DNA of 5,894 bases, taken from assembly GCA_046048295.1 (NCBI GenBank), contig JBJOGJ010000240.1, positions 1-5,894 of the forward strand, in the 5' to 3' direction. This DNA is from CBDCWA01 sp046048295. Its GTDB lineage: Bacteria; Pseudomonadota; Alphaproteobacteria; Rhizobiales; Hyphomicrobiaceae. The notes under the pieces were generated by a model. It saw only the letters and a program-made list of their open reading frames with translations. It was not told the origin of the DNA and made no database searches. The translations under genes were made by a program, and so were the position numbers. Shown here piece after piece: positions 1 through 5,804 of the stretch (positions within the stretch are counted from its first letter, which is position 1; the number at the start of each line of letters is the position of its first letter).

Positions 1-24
1 GACGGCAGGCAATTTCCGGTTCAT
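1..24 (-). CDS. Possible start of a further operon gene (first 8 codons only)
   Basis: After the aminotransferase stop there are 34 bases and then an ATG (22-24) opening a frame that reads MNRKLPAV to the window edge with no stop. A purine-rich AAGGG stretch lies about 9 bases upstream and could serve as a ribosome binding site. No terminator separates it from the aminotransferase gene, so it would continue the same operon. A 6-base-pair G+C inverted repeat (5-10 with 26-31) would place the ATG in its loop, which might affect initiation or be chance. Eight residues are too few to assign a family. A UDP-sugar 2-epimerase, glycosyltransferase or flippase would fit the pathway, but nothing in the sequence selects one. 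Confidence that it is a gene at all is modest. Confidence 0.35.
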
Positions 25-58
25 CGCCTGCTGCCCTTGCGGCTCGTTTGCTATTCTA

Positions 59-1225
59 TCAGGCGGAGCCATCCATACACTCGGCCACTGCCTTTGCTAC
101 ACGTGCGACGTCAGCATCGGAAAGATAGGGGTGCATCGGCAGGCTTATCACCTCTGTGGCGAGCCGTTCCGAAACAGCGAGACCGGCTGAGGGGACCGGG
201 TAGTCGCGGTAGGCCGTCTGGTGGTGCAGCGCGCGCGGATAGTAGACGGCGGTGGGGATGCCTGCCTTTTTGAGGTCATCGGCAAGCTTATCTCGTGCCG
301 CGGCTGGCACGCGGAGCGTGTATTGTGCCCAGACAGAAAAGAAGCCTTCAGGTACGGCCGGAACGTCGACGCCAGGTATTCCGGACAGGGCCTTCGCGTA
401 GCCATAGGCGACGCGGTCGCGGGCCTCGATTTCGTCGCCGAAGATCTTTAGTTTCTCGATCAGGATCGCCGCCTGCATGGTGTCGAGACGCCCGTTGATT
501 CCGATTCTGACGTTGTCGTACTTGTCTTCGCCCTTGCCATGGATGCGGATGCTGTCGAGAACGGCAGCGAGCTCGGCGTCGTCGGTGAGGATCGCGCCGC
601 CGTCACCGTAACAGCCAAGGGGCTTGGCCGGGAAGAAGCTGGTTGCGGTCGCGGTGCCCATTGTGCCTACCCGGCGGCCTTTGTAGTTGGCGCCAAAAGA
701 TTGAGCTGCGTCTGCAAGGATCCAGAGCCCGTTTTTTTCGGCGAACGCTTGGATCACGTCGTAGTCGGCGGGCTGGCCGAAAAGGTCGACCGCCATCAAC
801 GCCTTCGGGGTCAGGCCGGCCTTGCGCGCTGCTTCGAGAGCGGCAGGAAGCGCAGTCACATCGAGGTTGAAGGTATCTGGACGAACCTCGGCGAAAACCG
901 GAGTGGCGCCGAGCAAGGCAACGACCTCCGGTGTAGCCGTGAACGTGAACGCCGGGCAAATCACCGCGTCACCGGGGCCGATACCCTTGGCCATCAGGAC
1001 CATCAGCAGAGCATCGGTGCCACTTGAGCAGCTGATGGCGTGCTTCGCGCCACAGAAGGCGGCGAGATTCTTCTCCAGAGTCGCGACCTCGGGACCCATG
1101 ATGTAGCGGCCATGATCCAGTACCTTCCTGATCGCCTCGTCAACTGCAGGCCGTATGCGCTGCTGCTGAGCTGCGAGGTCGATGAAAGGCAGCGGCTGGG
1201 CAGCTTCAGGAGATGAGCTGGTCAT
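59..1225 (-). CDS. wbpE-like: DegT/DnrJ/EryC1/StrS family PLP aminotransferase, WbpE/WlbC-like (UDP-3-keto-GlcNAcA 3-aminotransferase)
   Basis: This is a cytoplasmic PLP-dependent sugar aminotransferase of 388 residues, a normal length for the family. It probably transfers the amino group of glutamate to C3 of the 3-keto UDP-GlcNAc uronic acid. Visible landmarks are PFIDLAAQQQRIRP near the N-terminus, the cofactor-phosphate loop SCSSGTDALL (65-74), PAFTFTAT (91-98), the PLP-contacting DAAQSFGA (172-179; D172, Q175), the Schiff-base lysine K201 in SFFPAKPLGCYGDGGA, and INGRLDTMQAAIL (243-255). The frame is open further upstream (TTG at 1255, ATG at 1252), but the ATG at 1223-1225 has a strong AAGGAAG site six bases before it, so I chose it. 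The start lies inside the end of the oxidoreductase-acetyltransferase gene (20-base overlap), indicating translational coupling. The family call is firm. The exact substrate is inferred from the neighbours, since relatives also make other 3-amino and 4-amino sugars. Confidence 0.93.
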   Translation of the reverse strand: MTSSSPEAAQPLPFIDLAAQQQRIRPAVDEAIRKVLDHGRYIMGPEVATLEKNLAAFCGAKHAISCSSGTDALLMVLMAKGIGPGDAVICPAFTFTATPEVVALLGATPVFAEVRPDTFNLDVTALPAALEAARKAGLTPKALMAVDLFGQPADYDVIQAFAEKNGLWILADAAQSFGANYKGRRVGTMGTATATSFFPAKPLGCYGDGGAILTDDAELAAVLDSIRIHGKGEDKYDNVRIGINGRLDTMQAAILIEKLKIFGDEIEARDRVAYGYAKALSGIPGVDVPAVPEGFFSVWAQYTLRVPAAARDKLADDLKKAGIPTAVYYPRALHHQTAYRDYPVPSAGLAVSERLATEVISLPMHPYLSDADVARVAKAVAECMDGSA

Positions 1226-2816
1226 GGTCGACTTCCTTGTAACGGGTGCCATCAATGGGACAAACGAGATCTGGACCGAGTCGGGCGCCTGCCTTGCTCA
1301 TCCAGCCGATGCGCTTGGCGGGAACTCCGGCCATGAGCGCGTAGGCCGGCACGTCGTTGGTGACGACTGCACCGGCTGCGATGAAGCAGTACTCGCCGAG
1401 TGTGTGGCCGCAGACGATCGTCGCGTTGGCGCCGATGGTGGCGCCACGCTTCACGAGGGTCTGGCGGTATTCAGTCTTGCGCTCGATCTCGGCGCGTGGG
1501 TTGTTGACGTTGGTGAACACGCAGGAGGGGCCGCAGAAGACCCCGTCCTCGAGGATCACTCCTTCGTAGACCGAGACGTTGTTCTGGATCTTGACCTTGT
1601 CGCCGATCGATACGCGGGGGCCGACGACGACGTTCTGGCCGATCGACACTTCCCGGCCGATGGAGACTTCGCCCAGTACATGGGAGAAGTGCCAGATGCG
1701 GGTACCTGCGCCAATGGTGACGCCAGCGTCCACGTATGCGCTTTCGTGAATCTTGACGCCAGGGTGCTCGCCGACGACGCTCGGCGACGAGATCGGTTCT
1801 GTTAGCGAGGAGGGAGTGGTGTCCGGCGAGCGCTGACTGCTAAGCGCTTTCGTACCGCGAGCGAGCACGCGCAGGACGCGGACGCCTTCATGGCCATTGG
1901 TGCGCGGTGTCGCGCCGGTTCTGACGCACTCGAGGAAATGGCGGCATTCCTCCTTCAGGGGTTCAGCCTGTTCGACTTCCACTGGGATACCGTCGGCCTT
2001 GTGCGGAAGCGGCATGTTGTCTTTCCAGGTCACCTTGTGAGGAAAGAGCATAAGCTTGGCGTTCCAGGGCGCGCCGTCATCGAAAACGGCCATGGCCTCG
2101 GAACCTACGAGCACGAGTTTCTGTTCCTTGAACGGGTGCAGCCAAGACACGAATACGTGCGCGCGCTCGCCGCCGGAGAAGCCGAGCTGCATCATGGTCG
2201 AGTCTGCGATCTCCGCATGGAGCTGATAGGACCCCACCGCATCGACCGTGGCTGGTTCGCATCCGAACAGCGACAGGATCATCGAGATGTCGTGCGGCGC
2301 GAACGACCACAGCACATCTTCCTCGCGCCGGATCTTGCCAAGGTTCAAGCGGTTGGAGTAGGCATACTGCAGGCGGCCAAGCTCGCCGTCCTTCACCATC
2401 TGCTTCAGACAAATGAAAATCGGATGGTATTGGAGGAGGTGGCCGACCATCAGGCGGCGATCGTGCCGCTCGGCGAGTGCGCACAATTCCTCGGCATCGC
2501 GCACTTCAAGCGCTATCGGCTTCTCGACATAGACGTGCTTTCCGGCTTCGAGCGCCTTTCTGGCCAAAGGATAGTGCAGTACTGCGGGTGCAGCTATGAC
2601 GAGGGCGGGAATGGAGCGATCCGCCAAGACGTCCTCGAAGGATGCCGCGCGTGCCTGATGCTGCTTCGACAACGCTGCAGCGGTTTCCCGATTCGGATCG
2701 ACGACCGCCTCCAGCGCGCCGAGTTCGGCGAAGTTGCGGACAAGGTTGCGTCCCCAGCCGCCGCAGCCCACAACGGCAACCCTTGGCCCAGCCGCAGCAT
2801 TTTTATCGTCGTTCAT
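1206..2816 (-). CDS. Fused Gfo/Idh/MocA sugar oxidoreductase and hexapeptide-repeat N-acetyltransferase (WbpB-WbpD / WlbA-WlbB type)
   Basis: This 536-residue protein joins two enzymes that are usually separate. Residues 11 to about 320 form a Gfo/Idh/MocA oxidoreductase: Rossmann loop GCGGWG (17-22), the family EKP motif (98-100, lysine 99 being the usual catalytic residue), and LWSFAPHDISM (169-179) with H175-D176 in the active-site region. By analogy with WbpB/WlbA it would oxidise C3 of UDP-GlcNAc uronic acid using NAD. Residues about 325-355 are a Ser/Pro/Thr-rich linker. Residues about 356-505 are a left-handed beta-helix acyltransferase with hexapeptide repeats (VTIGAG, VSIGRE, VSIGQN, VSIGDK, ATIGAN) and the C-terminal FIAAGAVVTNDVPAYALMAGVPAKRIG. 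The protein ends with CPIDGTRY, like WbpD/WlbB. That domain would acetylate the 3-amino group from acetyl-CoA. There is no in-frame stop and no ATG at the junction, so the fusion looks genuine. The ATG at 2814-2816 has only a weak GGGAAA site. The domain calls are firm; substrates are inferred from the cassette. Confidence 0.92.
   Translation of the reverse strand: MNDDKNAAAGPRVAVVGCGGWGRNLVRNFAELGALEAVVDPNRETAAALSKQHQARAASFEDVLADRSIPALVIAAPAVLHYPLARKALEAGKHVYVEKPIALEVRDAEELCALAERHDRRLMVGHLLQYHPIFICLKQMVKDGELGRLQYAYSNRLNLGKIRREEDVLWSFAPHDISMILSLFGCEPATVDAVGSYQLHAEIADSTMMQLGFSGGERAHVFVSWLHPFKEQKLVLVGSEAMAVFDDGAPWNAKLMLFPHKVTWKDNMPLPHKADGIPVEVEQAEPLKEECRHFLECVRTGATPRTNGHEGVRVLRVLARGTKALSSQRSPDTTPSSLTEPISSPSVVGEHPGVKIHESAYVDAGVTIGAGTRIWHFSHVLGEVSIGREVSIGQNVVVGPRVSIGDKVKIQNNVSVYEGVILEDGVFCGPSCVFTNVNNPRAEIERKTEYRQTLVKRGATIGANATIVCGHTLGEYCFIAAGAVVTNDVPAYALMAGVPAKRIGWMSKAGARLGPDLVCPIDGTRYKEVDHDQLIS
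1232..1238 (-). promoter_or_regulatory. Ribosome binding site of the aminotransferase gene
   Basis: AAGGAAG on the minus strand, six bases before the ATG at 1223-1225. It lies within the coding end of the fused oxidoreductase-acetyltransferase gene. It decides the start against the upstream TTG (1255) and ATG (1252), which have no comparable site, and suggests coupled translation. Confidence 0.75.
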
Positions 2817-2874
2817 CGCATTTCCCGTTCTTCGGGCTCCGAACTACAGGTTCCGTTCTTCTAGTCCGGCCCCA
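2817..2874. other. 58-base spacer between the dehydrogenase and the fused oxidoreductase-acetyltransferase gene
   Basis: This short spacer within the operon has no convincing promoter or terminator. It carries a 9-base direct repeat, CCGTTCTTC on the plus strand, at 2825-2833 and 2853-2861. It also carries a small inverted repeat, TTCGG and CCGAA around a 3-base loop (2831-2843). The hairpin sits just upstream of the weak ribosome binding site of the next gene and might tune its translation, but the stem has only five pairs. Confidence 0.4.
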
Positions 2875-4242
2875 TCAGGCCTTGACGATGCTCTTGTTCC
2901 AGTGTCCTGCGCGTGCGCAGGCGTTGCGCGTGTCTACGACCAGGCGCGCTTTCCCGACAATCAGTCCGTAGTCCACATCGTCGTGGTCGGTGGCGATTAG
3001 GATCGCGTCGTAAGCGGGGATGGCCGCAGCGTCGATCGCAACAGACTTGCGGCCAGCCAAGCTCGCGTGCTCGCGCGTCATCGGGATCTCGGGAATGAAG
3101 GGGTCGTGGTAATCGACAATCGCGCCGCGCTTCTCCAATGCCTCGACGAGGATCAGCGAGGGGCTTTCGCGCATATCGTCGACGTTCTTCTTGTAGGCGA
3201 TGCCGATGAGGAGGATGCGTGAGCCGTTGAGAGCGATCTTATGCCGGTTGCTCAGCGCATCGCGAAGGCGGTTCACGACATGGCCCGGCATGTTGCGGTT
3301 GATCTGGCCCGCGAGTTCGATGAAGCGGGTGGAGAGGCCGTATTCGCGTGCCTTCCAGGTCAGATAGAACGGGTCGATCGGGATGCAGTGCCCGCCGAGA
3401 CCTGGCCCCGGGTAGAATGGCATGAAGCCGAAGGGCTTGGTTGCTGCCGCCTCTATCACTTCCCAAACATCGATGCCCATCTCATCGTAGATAACCTTCA
3501 ATTCGTTGACCATCGCGATGTTGACGGCGCGGAAGATGTTCTCGGTGAGCTTGACGGCCTCGGCCACCTCGGGTGACGAGACCGGCACAACCTGCGGAAC
3601 GAGAGCGGTGTACACTGCCTTCACAACATCGAGAGATTCGTGTGTTGCAGCACCGACTACCTTCGGGATGTTCTGAGCCTCGAAGTCAAGATTGCCCGGA
3701 TCTTCGCGCTCGGGCGAATAGGCGACGAAGAAATCGCGATTGACCTTCAGGCCGCTGCCCTTCTCCAGGATCGGGCACATCAGGTCGCGCGTGGTGCCGG
3801 GATATGTCGTCGATTCCAGGATGACGATCTGGCCGGGTCTGAGGTGCGGCGCGATCGCTTGGCACGTCGACGTGACGAAAGTCATGTTCGGCTCTAGGTG
3901 GTGGGTCAGCGGGGTTGGAACACAGATGAGCAGCACGTCCGCCTGTTTCAGCTCAGCCATGTCGCTCGTGGCACGAAAGCGCTCGTGCGCGAGCTTCTCG
4001 ATCCGGGCCGAGCCGATGTGCCGAATGTAGCTGCGGCCGGCGGCTAATGCATCGATCTTCGACCGGTCGATGTCCACGCCAAGTACGTTGTATCCGCGAT
4101 CATGAAACCCCAAGACGAGGGGCAGGCCAACGTATCCGAGACCGATCACGCCGATGCGGGCCTCGCGGCTCTTCATGCGCGCGATCAGATCCTGTGCCGC
4201 GGCTGCCGGATCACAGTCGCCTTGTCGATGCAAATTGTTCAT
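2875..4242 (-). CDS. wbpA-like: UDP-N-acetyl-D-glucosamine 6-dehydrogenase, WbpA-like (UDP-glucose/GDP-mannose dehydrogenase family)
   Basis: This 455-residue cytoplasmic NAD-dependent enzyme oxidises C6 of a UDP-sugar in two steps to the uronic acid. Three domains are seen. The N-terminal Rossmann domain has GVIGLGYVGLPL (31-42; GxGxxG is G34-G39), an SYIRHI motif (71-76) consistent with WbpA-type enzymes, CVPTPL (107-112) and ESTTYPGTT (143-151). The central domain has KLTENIFRAVNIAMVNE (231-247; conserved K231 and N235) and the catalytic cysteine C286 in GLGGHCIPIDP. The C-terminal UDP-binding domain has GIAYKKNVDDMRESPS (347-362). The frame extends to a TTG at 4266, but the ATG at 4240-4242 has an AAGGAG site nine bases upstream and was chosen. 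It is the first gene of the cassette, preceded by a 269-base non-coding leader. The following genes make UDP-GlcNAc the likely substrate and UDP-GlcNAcA the likely product, but UDP-GalNAc or UDP-ManNAc enzymes are close relatives. Confidence 0.93.
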   Translation of the reverse strand: MNNLHRQGDCDPAAAAQDLIARMKSREARIGVIGLGYVGLPLVLGFHDRGYNVLGVDIDRSKIDALAAGRSYIRHIGSARIEKLAHERFRATSDMAELKQADVLLICVPTPLTHHLEPNMTFVTSTCQAIAPHLRPGQIVILESTTYPGTTRDLMCPILEKGSGLKVNRDFFVAYSPEREDPGNLDFEAQNIPKVVGAATHESLDVVKAVYTALVPQVVPVSSPEVAEAVKLTENIFRAVNIAMVNELKVIYDEMGIDVWEVIEAAATKPFGFMPFYPGPGLGGHCIPIDPFYLTWKAREYGLSTRFIELAGQINRNMPGHVVNRLRDALSNRHKIALNGSRILLIGIAYKKNVDDMRESPSLILVEALEKRGAIVDYHDPFIPEIPMTREHASLAGRKSVAIDAAAIPAYDAILIATDHDDVDYGLIVGKARLVVDTRNACARAGHWNKSIVKA

Positions 4243-4251
4243 GCCGACTTG

Positions 4252-4257
4252 CTCCTT
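4252..4257 (-). promoter_or_regulatory. Ribosome binding site of the UDP-GlcNAc dehydrogenase gene
   Basis: AAGGAG on the minus strand, nine bases before the ATG at 4240-4242. It supports that start rather than the TTG at 4264-4266, which would lie upstream of this site. Confidence 0.7.
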
Positions 4258-4344
4258 GCTGATCAATTCTAAACAACTGGATAGATAATTGATGTCAGGG
4301 CTATGACTGATGTTTGGACCGGTTTTGAGCTACCGCTGCGCGCC

Positions 4345-4376
4345 CGGAGTTTGCATAGCGAATGCCGGTAACTCCG
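4345..4376 (-). repeat. Imperfect inverted repeat (stem-loop) in the leader region
   Basis: CGGAGTT (4345-4351) pairs perfectly with AACTCCG (4370-4376). Inside, GCAT (4353-4356) pairs with ATGC (4362-4365) around the 5-base loop AGCGA, with an asymmetric internal bulge (T against CGGT). In minus-strand RNA it would form a two-part hairpin about 100 bases before the dehydrogenase start. No U-run follows it on the minus strand, so it is not a simple terminator. It may be an operator for a dimeric regulator or a leader RNA element, and chance is possible. Confidence 0.45.
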
Positions 4377-4511
4377 CAAGACGAATTTTTGCCACTCACG
4401 GCCAGCTTACGAAAACATGTGAATTAAGAATTTCTGCGATCAGCACAAGAGGATGCGGCGATTACCTCGGATATGCAGTGATCCTTCTGCGAATGTGTTG
4501 CAAATTTGCCA

Positions 4512-5804
4512 TCAGTCGCGCACGTAGCCATGCTCTCCGGTGCGGTGTTGTTTCAGGAGGCGTTCCATCAACGCGACGAACTTTCCGCCTTCGACATTCC
4601 AATTGACGTCATCACGGGCGTACTGGACGCCGGTTCTCTTCATTCCGGTCCATGCGGCGTCTGCGACCACGGCGTCGATGGCATGCGCGATGGCGCGAGG
4701 ATCGTCGAAGTCGACGATCGTGCCGAAGTCGTAGCGTTCCACGATGCGTTTGATCTCAACGAGGCCGCTCGCGAGAATTGGCAGGCCTGCCGCGATATAC
4801 TCGTAGAGTTTGTTAGGCGTGGCGAGGGCATTGTTCAGGCAGTTCGCAACATAAGGGATGAGCCCGACGTCGGCGGACGCGGTCAGGGCGAGGAGCTCGG
4901 ACTGCGGGACGCGCTGGTGGAAGTGCACGCGGGAGCTGAGCTCCATCCGCTGCGTTTGTTCTTCGAGTAGAGGCTTTTCCGGTCCGTCTCCCAGGAATAC
5001 GAGGTGCGCCGACGAGGAACGAACCTCGGCCATGGCGGCGATCAGCGCCGAGAGATTGCGGCCCTCGGACAGCATGCCCTGGAATAGGAATAGTTTGTGG
5101 TCTTGTGGAATGCCAAGGCGCTTGCGAAGTCCCTGGCCACGCCTGACCTCCTCGCCGGGGTCGAAGTCGTAGGCATTGAGGATGGTGGTGACGGGGCCGA
5201 TGCGATAGCGGTGCTCGAGCTCGCGGGCGATGGAATCGTTGACGGTGACGATGCAATCCGCGGCACCGATGAACCTGGCCTCGAGCTCGGCGAGGTGTCG
5301 CCTCTCCACCGCACTGAAGAGTTGCTCCGGGTAGAGCTCGTGGCTGTCGTAGACGAGCAGCGCCCCACAGGCTCGGGCTGCAGCTATTGCGACCGGAAGC
5401 ATCGGCAAGTCGTGCCCGATCACGACATCGGCCTCGAGGCCGGCGAAGCAGGGCTCGAAAACCGGCAGGTAAACCCGGTCGAGATCGCGACCGGTGAGTG
5501 TGCGGTAGCCGATGAGAAGGCGCGGCAAGAGGGCGGAGCCGATGACGGGCGCTTTGCGCAAAGCGAGATAGGCGTCGCGCAGGTGGGCGTGCGATGCCTT
5601 TTCCCGATGCACCGGTCCGCCCACCCGGGTCACGTAGGGTGGATCGGCGGCCGCACCACTCAGGTTGGCGAGTGCGAAGATCCGGACTTGCCAGCCTGCC
5701 GCGACTAAACTTTCGGCCTCGGACACGATCCGCCGGTCGATCTCCTCATCCGAGGTGAACATGGCCGCTCTAGGCGGGGCGGCGCGCGCCGGCTTCTCTT
5801 GCAT
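4512..5804 (-). CDS. Glycosyltransferase family 4-type (GT-B fold) enzyme
   Basis: This 430-residue glycosyltransferase probably adds a sugar from a nucleotide donor to a growing lipid-linked glycan at the inner face of the cytoplasmic membrane. It has no signal peptide or clear membrane span. The N-terminal acceptor domain starts with RAAMFTSDEEIDRRIVSEAESLVAAG and includes DVVIGHDLPMLPVA (126-139) and VYDSHELYPEQLF (151-163). The C-terminal donor domain shows LFLFQGML (238-245), LVFLGDGPEKPLL (268-280), the SADVGLIPY stretch (310-318) and the donor-binding ATPNKLYEYIAAGLPILAS (328-346), where E335 matches the second glutamate of the usual EX7E region. The frame opens at TTG 5825. I prefer ATG 5802-5804, which has GGAGG three bases upstream and keeps the first beta strand whole; ATG 5760-5762 would cut that strand and lacks a ribosome binding site. 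The start overlaps the asparagine synthase-like gene by 35 bases. Donor and acceptor cannot be read from the sequence. Confidence 0.9.
   Translation of the reverse strand: MQEKPARAAPPRAAMFTSDEEIDRRIVSEAESLVAAGWQVRIFALANLSGAAADPPYVTRVGGPVHREKASHAHLRDAYLALRKAPVIGSALLPRLLIGYRTLTGRDLDRVYLPVFEPCFAGLEADVVIGHDLPMLPVAIAAARACGALLVYDSHELYPEQLFSAVERRHLAELEARFIGAADCIVTVNDSIARELEHRYRIGPVTTILNAYDFDPGEEVRRGQGLRKRLGIPQDHKLFLFQGMLSEGRNLSALIAAMAEVRSSSAHLVFLGDGPEKPLLEEQTQRMELSSRVHFHQRVPQSELLALTASADVGLIPYVANCLNNALATPNKLYEYIAAGLPILASGLVEIKRIVERYDFGTIVDFDDPRAIAHAIDAVVADAAWTGMKRTGVQYARDDVNWNVEGGKFVALMERLLKQHRTGEHGYVRD

Larger units (their letters stand above)
4243..4511 (-). promoter_or_regulatory. Intergenic region with the probable promoter and leader of the sugar cassette
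   Basis: No gene is seen here on either strand. By hand count about 48% G+C over 4261-4500, with segments near 40%, against visibly richer coding DNA. As the only sizeable gap in the window, directly upstream of the dehydrogenase, it is the likely promoter region of the cassette. I found no strong consensus. A weak candidate is TTGCGG, 16 bases, TATGCA on the minus strand (plus coordinates 4374-4379 and 4352-4357), which overlaps the stem-loop described separately. CTGACA (near 4295) followed at a long 21-base spacing by TAGAAT is another weak pair. A 10-base perfect palindrome, GCAAATTTGC (4500-4509), sits just past the glycosyltransferase stop. No clear intrinsic terminator for the upstream genes is present, so read-through is possible. 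Confidence 0.45.

Noticed and set aside
1182..1805. A 207-codon plus-strand frame rich in Asp, Ala and Val
   Set aside because: It is antisense to the hexapeptide-repeat region. Its composition is what the complement of the repeated Ile-Gly codons gives, so it is a shadow.
1752..1844. Possible frameshift or assembly error joining two separate genes within the fused protein
   Set aside because: The frame is continuous through a plausible Ser/Pro/Thr-rich linker, both domains are complete, and there is no ATG start at the beginning of the acetyltransferase part.
1890..2864. A 324-codon open frame on the plus strand, opposite the oxidoreductase domain
   Set aside because: It lies entirely antisense to a gene with clear family motifs, its translation shows no recognisable domain, and long antisense frames are common in G+C-rich genes.
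4240..4266. TTG at 4264-4266 as the start of the dehydrogenase
   Set aside because: The ATG at 4240-4242 is preceded by AAGGAG at a workable 9-base spacing, while the TTG lies upstream of that site and has none of its own.
4345..4390. Stem-loop followed by TTTTT on the plus strand, as a possible intrinsic terminator
   Set aside because: The T-run starts nine bases after the stem, the stem is interrupted, and no plus-strand gene exists for it to terminate. On the minus strand no U-run follows.
4310..4606. A 98-codon plus-strand frame across the intergenic region
   Set aside because: It has no convincing ribosome binding site, mixed composition and no recognisable motif, and its end runs antisense into the glycosyltransferase gene.
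5097..5708. A 203-codon plus-strand frame
   Set aside because: It is antisense to the glycosyltransferase, with no motif, no ribosome binding site and no conserved-looking structure.
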